Made by a program: the position numbers and the translations under genes. A DNA stretch of 27,383 nucleotides from JAFMIT01 sp049421205 (GTDB taxonomy: Bacteria; Actinomycetota; Actinomycetes; S36-B12; UBA5976). Under the pieces are notes generated by a model, which saw only the letters and a program-made list of their open reading frames with translations, ran no database searches and was not told the DNA's origin. The stretch covers positions 1 to 27,383 of the forward strand of contig JBMSMQ010000012.1 in NCBI GenBank assembly GCA_049421205.1. Reading direction: 5' to 3'. Below, one piece after another: positions 16,432-24,552 of the stretch (its first letter is position 1; each line of letters starts with the position of its first letter).

Positions 16432-16437
16432 AGGTTA
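16432..16437 (-). promoter_or_regulatory. Candidate -10 for a leaderless Nudix-DUF6049-murJ transcript
   Basis: TAACCT on the minus strand lies 7 nt before the Nudix ATG at 16424. There is no ribosome-binding sequence in between. It faces the CCA-enzyme promoter across only about 15 bp. Confidence 0.5.
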
Positions 16438-16453
16438 GCCAGCGAATGCCTCG

Positions 16454-16459
16454 TAGTCT
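16454..16459 (+). promoter_or_regulatory. Candidate -10 for a leaderless CCA-enzyme transcript
   Basis: TAGTCT, then seven bases, then GTG at 16467. This arrangement supports GTG 16467 as the start of the CCA enzyme rather than ATG 16446. Confidence 0.45.
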
Positions 16460-16466
16460 CTGCCCT

Positions 16467-17870
16467 GTGAAATCAAATAGTGGCCAATTACCCCATCTAG
16501 CCATAGATCTGGGCACTCGCTTTCAGGAAGCAGGCTTCGAGATATCACTCGTGGGTGGTTGGGTGCGAGATGCCGTGATGGGTCGAATCCAGAACGACCT
16601 TGATTTCACAACAAGTGCCAATCCTGAACAAATACTTTCAATAGTGACTGGCTGGGCAGATGCTATTTGGGAAGTCGGAATCGAATTTGGCACAGTAGGG
16701 CTACTCAAGAATGGTCACAACATCGAGATAACCACATATCGCGCTGAAGCCTATGATGAAAATTCGCGTAAACCTACAGTCCAGTTTGGCACTTCACTTG
16801 AAGACGATTTATCTCGCAGAGACTTCACTATAAATGCAATGGCAATCACTTTGCCAAAAGGTGAACTCTTTGATCCATTTGGCGGCATCAATCACATCGC
16901 AAGCCAAACAATCACGACACCAGGAAAACCTGAACAATCGTTTTCTGATGATCCTTTACGAATGCTTCGTGCTGCTCGCTTTGCAAGTCAGTTAAATTTC
17001 AACATTGAAGAAAGTGTTTTGAAAGCTATGCACGATATGGCAAGTCGACTTGCCATCATCTCAAGTGAACGAATTCGCGATGAGTTAGAAAAACTGCTTC
17101 TTTCAAATAATCCACGCAAAGGTTTAGAGGTATTGATTCTGACCTCAATCGCCGACATCGTCTTGCCAGAGATTCCAGCATTGAAACTTGAAATTGATGA
17201 ACACCATCGTCATAAGGATGTGTATGAACATTCGTTGATTGTGTTAGAGCAAGCAATTGATCTTGAGCAAAGTCACACCCCAAGACTTGAACCTGACATT
17301 GTGTTACGACTTGCAGCCTTATTACACGATATTGGAAAACCGAAAACCCGCAAACTTGAATCTGGTGGTGGAGTGTCATTTCATCATCATGAACTTGTTG
17401 GTGCGAGAATGGCCAAGAAGAGATTACAGGAACTGCGTTTCAGTAATGACGTCGTGAAAGCTGTGACACGACTCATTGAATTACATCTTCGTTTTCATGG
17501 CTATGGGACAGGACAATGGACTGACTCAGCGGTGCGTCGCTATGTCCGAGATGCTGGTGATGAACTCGTTCGTCTTCACAAATTAACGAGGGCCGATTGC
17601 ACGACCAGAAACAAGCAAAAAGCCGCCACGCTGAGCCAAAATTACGATGCGCTAGAAGTGAGAATTGAAGAACTTCGTGCCGAAGAAGAACTCAATGCAA
17701 TCAGACCAGATTTGAATGGCGCTGAAATAATGGAGATTTTAGGAATAAAAGCTGGACCTACTGTTGGAAAAGCATATTCATATTTACTTGAGTTACGACT
17801 CGATCGAGGACCAATGAGTAAAGATGAGGCTAAGAGCGAATTACTTTCCTGGTGGAAGACGCAACAATAA
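16467..17870 (+). CDS. cca: CCA-adding tRNA nucleotidyltransferase
   Basis: Adds or repairs the 3' CCA end of tRNAs. Residues 25-150 form the class II nucleotidyltransferase head with VGGWVRD (about 29-35), catalytic DLD (44-46) and RRDFTINAM (117-125). A tRNA-binding middle part follows and an HD phosphohydrolase-type domain carries LLHDIGKP (HD at 287-288). Length 467 aa fits. I prefer GTG 16467 because a -10 (TAGTCT) lies 7 nt upstream; ATG 16446 is the alternative and adds seven residues. It is divergent from the Nudix gene, as in mycobacteria (pcnA/mutT4), and overlaps the convergent MFS gene by 30 bp. The tRNA-Leu in this window needs such an enzyme. Confidence 0.93.
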   Translation: MKSNSGQLPHLAIDLGTRFQEAGFEISLVGGWVRDAVMGRIQNDLDFTTSANPEQILSIVTGWADAIWEVGIEFGTVGLLKNGHNIEITTYRAEAYDENSRKPTVQFGTSLEDDLSRRDFTINAMAITLPKGELFDPFGGINHIASQTITTPGKPEQSFSDDPLRMLRAARFASQLNFNIEESVLKAMHDMASRLAIISSERIRDELEKLLLSNNPRKGLEVLILTSIADIVLPEIPALKLEIDEHHRHKDVYEHSLIVLEQAIDLEQSHTPRLEPDIVLRLAALLHDIGKPKTRKLESGGGVSFHHHELVGARMAKKRLQELRFSNDVVKAVTRLIELHLRFHGYGTGQWTDSAVRRYVRDAGDELVRLHKLTRADCTTRNKQKAATLSQNYDALEVRIEELRAEEELNAIRPDLNGAEIMEILGIKAGPTVGKAYSYLLELRLDRGPMSKDEAKSELLSWWKTQQ

Positions 17871-19130
17871 AGGAGCAATTGCTAAAAGAGATGCAATTGC
17901 AACTACTGGCCACAAACTTCTTCCATCATCTGCAATTCCGAATGCACTCACGACGATACCGATGACAAGGCCGACATTGACAGCCATGTCATAAATTGCA
18001 AACACACGACCGCGGTGCGTATCACTAACTTCCGCTTGCACAACTGAATCACTACACACCTTCATCGTCTGCCCAGCAAACCCGAGGAAGAATGCACCTG
18101 CGATCAGTAAAATGATTGAGAGAATTGAACCAACTTGTGTAATTGTTCCAAGTAACAACAATCCGGCGGCAATTGAACTTGTGGAAAGCACATACGTTGG
18201 CCATAGTCGAATTGAGAACTTACCTACCATTGCCGGTGTTATGACTGCTGCAATAAAAGCACCAACTGCAGCACCTCCAACGACAAACGTGAAATCAGCA
18301 AGTGCCGTTGAAAGCGACTGACGAATGAGAATGATTGCTTGCACTGTTGCAATCCCAAAAGCCATTCGATGAACCACAACCGCTAAGAGATATCGAAGTG
18401 CTGAAATACGAGAACGAAGATGTGTGTATCCGGAAACTAATTCGCGGGCAATCTTCTTGATTTGTTGTCCAAGCTCTCGATTCACACTGTCAGGGCCGAG
18501 TGAATCTCTCGATATTCGAGATGCAGTGAGTGCCGCGAGTACTTGGCAAGATGCTGCAAAAAACATCGTGAAGAGCACATCATGTTCCCAGGACAGGACT
18601 TGTTGTAGGCCAATACCAATCATTCCACCGATTGCTGAAGCCATAGTTCCTGCAGTTGGTGCAAAGGCGTTAGCTGTGACGAGCTCGCGACCAGACACAA
18701 CATGCGGTAGTGATGCAGAGAGTGTGGCCAATATGAATCGTCCAAATCCGAGTGTGACCAACACGGTAAGTCCGAGCCATACTGCACTTGATTGAAAAAC
18801 ACTTGATACCCAGATGACGCTTGCGCCTCGTAAAAGACTTGCCACTACCAAGATTCGAGCCCGAGGCCAGCGATCAATTAAAATACCGATGAACGGTCCA
18901 AAGAATGAATAGGGCAAAAGTAGGAGAGCAAAAGCAACCGCGATTGCAGTGGTATTTTCTTGTTGTTCAGGTGCAAAGAGAATGAATCCAGCAAGGGATG
19001 CCTGCAGCATCCCGTCACCAATCTGCCCAAAAATACGGGTTCCAACAAGTGAGCGAAAAGCAGAACGTCGTAACAATTGACGCACATCGTCAAGAGTTAC
19101 TTGAGGTTTTTCTTCCTCAAATCGCTGCAT
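17841..19130 (-). CDS. Major facilitator superfamily transporter
   Basis: A 429-residue protein with about 12 predicted transmembrane helices. The loop between helices 2 and 3 carries GILIDRWPRARIL, the MFS motif-A equivalent, and the second half carries GFAGQTMKVCSDS and a motif RGRVFAIYD typical of MFS_3-type exporters. A cytoplasmic N-terminus of about 30 residues precedes helix 1. The substrate is unknown. It lies 35 bp after ino1, possibly in the same transcript, though a TAACGT box 8 nt before its ATG could also drive a leaderless transcript. The 3' end overlaps the CCA gene by 30 bp. Confidence 0.86.
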   Translation of the reverse strand: MQRFEEEKPQVTLDDVRQLLRRSAFRSLVGTRIFGQIGDGMLQASLAGFILFAPEQQENTTAIAVAFALLLLPYSFFGPFIGILIDRWPRARILVVASLLRGASVIWVSSVFQSSAVWLGLTVLVTLGFGRFILATLSASLPHVVSGRELVTANAFAPTAGTMASAIGGMIGIGLQQVLSWEHDVLFTMFFAASCQVLAALTASRISRDSLGPDSVNRELGQQIKKIARELVSGYTHLRSRISALRYLLAVVVHRMAFGIATVQAIILIRQSLSTALADFTFVVGGAAVGAFIAAVITPAMVGKFSIRLWPTYVLSTSSIAAGLLLLGTITQVGSILSIILLIAGAFFLGFAGQTMKVCSDSVVQAEVSDTHRGRVFAIYDMAVNVGLVIGIVVSAFGIADDGRSLWPVVAIASLLAIAPLLLRLPPGK

Positions 19131-19165
19131 GAAGGCGTACGTTAATCGTTACGACGTTCGAATGC

Positions 19166-20245
19166 TTACTTATCTGTCTTACCAGCGATGAAGTCTTCAA
19201 CAAGTTGCTTTGCTTCTTCATCTGTGTATTGCACTGGTGGTGATTTCATGAAGTATGACGATGCTGAAAGAATTGGACCTGCAATCTTTCGATCCATTGC
19301 AATCTTGCATGCACGAATTGCATCGATAATCACACCAGCGGAGTTTGGTGAATCCCATACTTCAAGTTTGTATTCGAGATTCAGTGGCACATCACCAAAG
19401 GCTCGGCCTTCAAGGCGAACGAATGCCCATTTACGGTCATCAAGCCATGCAACATAATCTGAAGGACCAATGTGAACATTTCCTTCGCCGAGATCATGAT
19501 CAAGCTGTGATGTCACTGACTGGGTTTTTGAAATCTTCTTTGACTCCAATCGATCACGTTCAAGCATGTTCATGAAGTCCATGTTTCCACCAACATTAAG
19601 TTGGTAGGTGCGATCAACAATGACACCGCGATCCTGAAAGAGTTTCGCAAGCACACGGTGGGTGATAGTTGCGCCCACCTGTGATTTGATGTCGTCGCCA
19701 ACGATTGGAACTCCTGCTGTTCGGAACTTATCTGCCCATTCCTTGGTTCCTGCTATAAACACAGGAAGTGCGTTAACGAAACCTACGCCTGCATCGATTG
19801 CGCATTGTGCATAGTATTTTGCAGCTTCTTCTGAACCAACTGGTAAATAGCACACCAATACATCAACTTTGGCATCTTTCAATGCCTGTACGACATCGAC
19901 TGGCGCATCTTTTGATTCTTCAATTGTCATTCGATAGTACTTGCCAAGTCCATCAAGTGTTTGACCACGTTGAACGATAACTCCTGATGCAGGAACATCA
20001 CATAACTTGATGGTGTTGTTCTCACTTGCGAGAATCGCTTCTGATAAATCTTTACCAACTTTTTTAGCATCGACATCAAAAGCTGCTACAAATTGCACAT
20101 CTTTCACATGGTATTCCCCGAACTGCACGTGCATGAGTCCAGGAACACTTTGTTTTGGATCTGCGTTCTTGTAGTACTCAACGCCTTGGACCAAGGATGC
20201 CGCGCAGTTTCCTACGCCAACGATGGCCACTCTGATTGAGCTCAT
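19166..20245 (-). CDS. ino1: Myo-inositol-1-phosphate synthase
   Basis: Converts glucose-6-phosphate to inositol-1-phosphate using NAD, the entry to phosphatidylinositol and mannosyl-inositol lipids. The 359-residue protein has the short actinobacterial form: N-terminal Rossmann motif VGVGNCAASLVQG, the NAD-binding CYLPVGSEEA, and the catalytic core GDDIKSQVGATITHR and NVGGNMDFMNM. ATG at 20245 is preceded by AAGGGA at good spacing. It follows a PadR regulator by 31 bp on the same strand, an order conserved in mycobacteria (Rv0047c-Rv0046c), which suggests PadR controls it. Confidence 0.95.
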   Translation of the reverse strand: MSSIRVAIVGVGNCAASLVQGVEYYKNADPKQSVPGLMHVQFGEYHVKDVQFVAAFDVDAKKVGKDLSEAILASENNTIKLCDVPASGVIVQRGQTLDGLGKYYRMTIEESKDAPVDVVQALKDAKVDVLVCYLPVGSEEAAKYYAQCAIDAGVGFVNALPVFIAGTKEWADKFRTAGVPIVGDDIKSQVGATITHRVLAKLFQDRGVIVDRTYQLNVGGNMDFMNMLERDRLESKKISKTQSVTSQLDHDLGEGNVHIGPSDYVAWLDDRKWAFVRLEGRAFGDVPLNLEYKLEVWDSPNSAGVIIDAIRACKIAMDRKIAGPILSASSYFMKSPPVQYTDEEAKQLVEDFIAGKTDK

Positions 20246-20276
20246 TGTTTTCCCTTCAATTATTCAGGACTGATAT

Positions 20277-20840
20277 TCAGGAGCCTGTTCTTTGTGTTTT
20301 GTTTTCGGCTGCGATGAGACCTTCTATCCAGCGCAGTTCATTTTCGACACCTTCAAGTCCATGACGATGTAACTCGAGAGTGTATTGATCAATCCGATCG
20401 CGAGCATTTGCCAAACTCTTTTTGAGTTGACTACTTCGTTCGGCAAGTCGCGTGCGACGACCTTCCAAAATGCGCTGACGAACCACTTCTTCGGTATGAG
20501 CGAAGAATGCAAAGCGAACTCCGAACCCTTCATCTTCCCAAGCGTCGGGACCTGAATCTTGTAGTAGTTCTTTCAGGTAACTCACTCCTTGCTTTGTGAG
20601 GCTGTAGGTAATGCGAGCTCGCTTTGAGGAAAGTGCAGGACCAGGAGCTGTTTTGTCTCCAGTTTCACTGATATATCCAGCCTCAGCAAGTGAGCGAAGC
20701 GCTGGATAGAGTGAACCGTACGAGATTGCCCGGAAAGCACCCATCAGTGCGGAGAGGCGTTTGCGAAGTTCGTACCCGTGCAAGGGGCTCTCTTGGAGTA
20801 AACCCAAGATTGCCAAGTCAAACACAGCTGACTTCTTCAC
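20277..20840 (-). CDS. PadR family transcriptional regulator
   Basis: A 187-residue DNA-binding protein with a PadR winged helix (about 5-90; FDLAILGLLQESPLHGYEL and SYGSLYPALRSLAEAGYI) followed by a helical dimerisation tail (about 110-175). The start is GTG at 20840, because a perfect GGAGG lies 6 nt upstream (20846-20850) and the family N-terminus (MKKSAVFDLAILG) begins there; the longer frame to 20984 runs across the divergent promoter. An inverted repeat TATC-N5-GATA just upstream may be its own operator. Likely target: ino1 and perhaps the divergent DUF5318 operon. Effector unknown. Confidence 0.9.
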   Translation of the reverse strand: MKKSAVFDLAILGLLQESPLHGYELRKRLSALMGAFRAISYGSLYPALRSLAEAGYISETGDKTAPGPALSSKRARITYSLTKQGVSYLKELLQDSGPDAWEDEGFGVRFAFFAHTEEVVRQRILEGRRTRLAERSSQLKKSLANARDRIDQYTLELHRHGLEGVENELRWIEGLIAAENKTQRTGS

Positions 20841-20857
20841 AATACCTCCGAATGATG

Positions 20858-20870
20858 TATCGAAATGATA
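20858..20870. promoter_or_regulatory. Possible PadR operator, TATC-N5-GATA
   Basis: A perfect short inverted repeat (TATC GAAAT GATA) in the 106-bp divergent region between padR and DUF5318, 18 bp upstream of the padR start. Autoregulation through such a dyad is typical of PadR proteins. The half-sites are short, so this is tentative. Confidence 0.35.
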
Positions 20871-20932
20871 TAACAGTTTGCTATGAGGTGGCAAATTGAG
20901 CACAGTTTGAGGCAAAGACTCATAAAAGCACG

Positions 20933-20938
20933 TACCCT
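20933..20938 (+). promoter_or_regulatory. Candidate -10 for a leaderless DUF5318 operon transcript
   Basis: TACCCT lies 8 nt before the ATG at 20947. A TTGAGG hexamer at 20907-20912 is a possible -35 at a long 20-bp spacing. No ribosome site separates the box from the start codon. Confidence 0.4.
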
Positions 20939-20946
20939 TCGCGCCT

Positions 20947-21444
20947 ATGGCCAGCACACGCACCACTGTCATTCGAGGCTCCAAGCCTCGAGGACAATCA
21001 GGGCTACCCGGTGTTGAGACCCCAGAAGAAGTAAGTGATCCAGCACGCCCACGCCACGTCGTTGATCACACACTTGCCCGTCGAGATGCAATATTGGAAA
21101 TACGCAGGAGTGGTGGATTTTCGTTTCGCTCTCACGACACTGATCCATATTTATTGAGGGCTGCACGTTTTTATGGTCAGGTAACAAATAGAGATTGCCC
21201 TATTTGCGGTGTGGAAGACATTGTTGAACTGACATATATGTTTTCACGCGAACTTGGACAAGCAAGTGGTCGAGTCATTCAACCTGAAAAATTACCTTCA
21301 CTATCGCGCAATTATGGATTTCTCTCTATACACACTGTAGAGGTATGTAAAGAATGTGGCTGGAATCATGCACTGCTCTCTTATGTGCTTGGAGATGGAA
21401 AGCCTCGTCGAACACCTCGAAAACGTAAAGATGTAGTTGAATAA
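20947..21444 (+). CDS. DUF5318 family zinc-ribbon protein
   Basis: A 165-residue actinobacterial protein. After a basic N-terminal region comes the DUF5318 core: a helix (HVVDHTLARRDAILEIRRSG), the segment DPYLLRAARFYG, then a probable zinc site of four cysteines, C84 and C87 (CPICG) with C134 and C137 (CKECGWN). The C-terminus is strongly basic (RRTPRKRKD). It precedes the class A PBP by 7 bp, as in mycobacteria (Rv0049-ponA1). Function unproven; constant linkage to ponA suggests a role in envelope growth. Strings longer than a few residues are quoted only partly. Confidence 0.82.
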   Translation: MASTRTTVIRGSKPRGQSGLPGVETPEEVSDPARPRHVVDHTLARRDAILEIRRSGGFSFRSHDTDPYLLRAARFYGQVTNRDCPICGVEDIVELTYMFSRELGQASGRVIQPEKLPSLSRNYGFLSIHTVEVCKECGWNHALLSYVLGDGKPRRTPRKRKDVVE

Positions 21445-21451
21445 GGCATAG

Positions 21452-23419
21452 ATGCCTAGATTGATTGATTACCCACGTGCAAAGCGTCGTGGACCGAGAC
21501 GCTTTATCCCATCATGGAAACTTGTTACGGGAACACTTTCATTAGGTGCGATATTTTCAGCATTCATTTTTGGATTCCTTGTACTCACGACAGACATTCC
21601 AGCACCAAATGAAATTTCACAAGCTCGCGCAACGGTTGTTTTGTATGCTGATGGAAAAAGTGAAGTTGGACGCATTGGCGAATACAACAGAGTTGAAGTT
21701 GATCTAGTGCAAATTCCAATACATACCCAACGCGCAGTCTTAGCACTCGAGGATCAAGGATTCTATGAACATTCTGGATTTAGTATCACTGGTATTGCAA
21801 GGGCAATCATTAATAATTTAGTAGGTGGTGCAGAACAAGGTGCTTCCACCATAACTCAGCAATACACAAAGAATGCATATTTAACGTCTGAACGAACCTG
21901 GGTTCGCAAAATTAAAGAACTCGTTCTTGCAGTGAAGTTAGAAACAAGTTCATCAAAAGATGAAATCCTTCAGAATTATTTGAATACAGTGTATTTCGGT
22001 CGTGGTGCATATGGAATTGAAGCTGCTGCTCGTGTGTATTTCAACATTTCTGTCGAAAATCTCAATGCTGCTCAATCTTTGATGCTTGCCTCACTTCTGA
22101 AATCCCCAGAGGGATTCGCACCAGAAGTAAATCCAGTCAGACTTCAGCAACGTTGGGTGTATGGGGCTAATCAAATGCGTGACTTAGGTTGGTTAACTCA
22201 AAATGAGCGAGATCAATTGGTATTTCCAGATTACAAGCCTCGCGCTACAGGAAATCGACTATCAGGAACGAAGGGCTATATTCTGAGAGAAGTCACAAAG
22301 TTTCTTGAATCTCAAGGGTATGACGAATCAACACTTGGAATCTCAGGATTAACTGTCACAACCACACTCAATAAGAAGTCACAAAACGCAGCGGTAAAAG
22401 CAGTGAATCAAGCTGGACCTAAGTCCAATCTTGACGGTGTTCGAATTGGCTTAGTTGCACTCAAACCTGGTACAGGTGAAATTGTTGCGATGTATGGTGG
22501 ACCAGATTACGTCACAGAACCTCTAAACAATGTGACTCAAGCAGTTGCCCAATCTGGATCAACATTCAAAATGTATGGGTTACTTTCTGCAATCGAAGCG
22601 GGTGTGGGTTTAGATCACATATTGCCTGGCGAAAGTGGTACTGAAATATCTGGTTACAAAGTAAATAATTACGGTGGAGAAAACTTCAACAATCTCACGT
22701 TATTGCAGGCAACTATTCATTCGGTCAATACCGCATATGTTCAACTTGCGTATGAAGTTGGAATCACGAATGTTATTGAAGCAGCATATAGAACTGGTTT
22801 ACCACGGGAAACTTTGGGTGTTGAAGAAAACCTCACCTTTGTACTTGGATCATCGAGTCCCAGAGTCATAGACGTTGCAGAATCGTATGCAACACTTGCT
22901 GGAAATGGTGTTCATGCTGAACCGTATCTCGTGAAACGCGTGACACTTCCGAACGGTGGTCTTTTTTATGAATCTGATGTTGAAGCAAATGAAATGTTTG
23001 ATCCAAATGTGATAGCAAGTGTCAATTATGCACTTGAGCAAGTTGTGAAATTTGGCACTGGTGTGAATGCTCGAGTGCCTGGCGCTGCAATTGCTGGTAA
23101 GACTGGAACCACAGATGAAAATAAATCTGCGTGGTTTGCTGGCTATTCCAATAGTTTGACTGCAGTTGTGATGTTGATGAAACAAGATGCAAACGGCAAT
23201 CCAATCTCGCTCAATGGCACCGGTGGGTTGGGTTCAGTAACTGGTGGATCTTTCCCGGCGAGAATCTTCGCAGCATTTATGAAGGCAGCACTGAGTGAAT
23301 TTCCATCGACACCATTTATTGAGCCGACGGCAACCCCTTCGATCACTGCTACTCCAACAGAAAGCCCAACGAGTACTGAAACCTCAGAGCCAAGCCCAAC
23401 ACCAACCTCAACACCATGA
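21452..23419 (+). CDS. ponA: Class A penicillin-binding protein (transglycosylase/transpeptidase)
   Basis: Polymerises and crosslinks peptidoglycan. A cytoplasmic basic N-terminus (1-22) leads into one membrane helix (about 25-46). The GT51 domain has catalytic E100-D101 in EDQGFYEHSGF and GASTITQQ (130-137). The transpeptidase domain has S370-x-x-K373 (SGSTFK), S424-x-N426 (SVN) and K550-T-G. Residues 618-655 form a Thr/Pro/Ser/Glu-rich tail, probably a flexible extracytoplasmic wall-spanning segment; there is no PASTA domain. At 655 aa it is close to mycobacterial PonA1 in layout. Its stop overlaps the next gene by 4 bp (ATGA). First of a ponA-GT-GT series. Confidence 0.95.
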   Translation: MPRLIDYPRAKRRGPRRFIPSWKLVTGTLSLGAIFSAFIFGFLVLTTDIPAPNEISQARATVVLYADGKSEVGRIGEYNRVEVDLVQIPIHTQRAVLALEDQGFYEHSGFSITGIARAIINNLVGGAEQGASTITQQYTKNAYLTSERTWVRKIKELVLAVKLETSSSKDEILQNYLNTVYFGRGAYGIEAAARVYFNISVENLNAAQSLMLASLLKSPEGFAPEVNPVRLQQRWVYGANQMRDLGWLTQNERDQLVFPDYKPRATGNRLSGTKGYILREVTKFLESQGYDESTLGISGLTVTTTLNKKSQNAAVKAVNQAGPKSNLDGVRIGLVALKPGTGEIVAMYGGPDYVTEPLNNVTQAVAQSGSTFKMYGLLSAIEAGVGLDHILPGESGTEISGYKVNNYGGENFNNLTLLQATIHSVNTAYVQLAYEVGITNVIEAAYRTGLPRETLGVEENLTFVLGSSSPRVIDVAESYATLAGNGVHAEPYLVKRVTLPNGGLFYESDVEANEMFDPNVIASVNYALEQVVKFGTGVNARVPGAAIAGKTGTTDENKSAWFAGYSNSLTAVVMLMKQDANGNPISLNGTGGLGSVTGGSFPARIFAAFMKAALSEFPSTPFIEPTATPSITATPTESPTSTETSEPSPTPTSTP

Positions 23420-24552
23420 TGTTCGATAAAGTCATAGCACGAACCACAATTCTGGCGGCTCTCGTAAGCAGCAGTCTGGCTTTCTTATTACATGCTGGCT
23501 GCAGGGCGACAAATTACCAAGTAGATGTGTTTAATCGTTTTTGTTACTCAGATTTAGCTGTGTATGTCCAAGAAGGTGTGGTTGCATTTAGTGGAAATTC
23601 CCCAGCAGTCGCTCCACTTTCTCATGTTTTGCTATGGATTCTAGGTGGATTGCCCAGTTTCGAATATAAAGTTGTTGTATTGCAGCTCATTGTGACGCTC
23701 GCACTCGTGACTACTGCGCTTACCTTGCAAGTGTTCAGAGGAAAAAATACATATGACGGTGTGCTCTTTGTGCTATTGCCATTCACGCCGCTCACTATGT
23801 TTGTAGGATTTGATGTACTTGCTATCGCTATAGCTTCAATTGCTATATATATGTATAAGCAAAATCGAGATTCATACTTACCTTGGGCACTTTTCGCGAT
23901 TGCTATCGGAATTGATGGTTGGACATGGATTGTTGTTGCTTCCGTAATAGTGTATGAAATTATAGACAAGCGCATAGCGGTTCTGTTTCAGCGTATGCCT
24001 GTCGTAGTTCTCACACTAGGAATTATTAATATTCCGATCGCACTTACCACGAGGAACTATTTCAACATTACGCCAGTAATGGGTGATGGAACTGCTGCCT
24101 ACATATTGTCTCGTATTGGAAATTACGAAGCACCTACAAACTTCACCTCGTATTTTTTCGGACTCCTCGTTCTTGGTGCCTTCTCAATCTGGTTTTTTTG
24201 GAGATTCAAAAAACATCGTTTTCGATTTGAACTTGTGTTACTGCTTTTTGTGTGTGTACAAACACTCAGTACTAATGCGATATCCGCTGGCGGCGTATCA
24301 CATGTGCTCTGGGCGTTGTTTCTTGCATATCCAGTGAAGAATTTCATTATTGGTATTTCTACGCTTTTTTCATTTTGGGTGGCTGCAGTTTGGTTACATG
24401 CTGAAAAACTCATCGGTGAACGTGGAATTGATTTTTCCTGGTACGTAATTGCTGCAGTCCTCGTTTGGATAAGTATTTTTTACTCGGGGTTTAAGGCGGT
24501 CGAGGTTGTCCAGACGCCAGGTAAAGATCCGGTGTTGAACGGCAGTGTATGA
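23416..24552 (+). CDS. Polytopic GT-C-like membrane protein, diverged paralogue of the next gene
   Basis: A 378-residue protein with about ten predicted membrane helices. It aligns by eye with the following gene: both have CYSD in the first extracytoplasmic region (43-46 here) and the segment GFDVLAIAIASIAIYMYKQ (partly quoted; equivalent to NWDAMAIMLMIFGIYFYQQ). However, it lacks the downstream gene's EYP motif and the AKLFP motif, where it reads IDGWTW (166-171). It is therefore either a non-catalytic partner or an enzyme of changed specificity. In mycobacteria one GT-C-like gene (Rv0051) follows ponA1. ATG at 23416 overlaps the ponA stop; ATG 23419 is an alternative. Confidence 0.7.
   Translation: MMFDKVIARTTILAALVSSSLAFLLHAGCRATNYQVDVFNRFCYSDLAVYVQEGVVAFSGNSPAVAPLSHVLLWILGGLPSFEYKVVVLQLIVTLALVTTALTLQVFRGKNTYDGVLFVLLPFTPLTMFVGFDVLAIAIASIAIYMYKQNRDSYLPWALFAIAIGIDGWTWIVVASVIVYEIIDKRIAVLFQRMPVVVLTLGIINIPIALTTRNYFNITPVMGDGTAAYILSRIGNYEAPTNFTSYFFGLLVLGAFSIWFFWRFKKHRFRFELVLLLFVCVQTLSTNAISAGGVSHVLWALFLAYPVKNFIIGISTLFSFWVAAVWLHAEKLIGERGIDFSWYVIAAVLVWISIFYSGFKAVEVVQTPGKDPVLNGSV

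Noticed and set aside
20261..20280. TATTCAG direct repeat between padR and ino1
   Set aside because: Two 7-bp copies 13 bp apart, one inside the padR stop region; too short and AT-rich to be more than chance.
20841..20984. Extending padR to the 20984 start
   Set aside because: The added region crosses the divergent promoter, and GTG 20840 has a perfect GGAGG.
22850..23185. Minus-strand 111-codon frame inside ponA
   Set aside because: Shadow of the transpeptidase domain; rich in His, Cys and Ser as expected of antisense frames, with no start signals.
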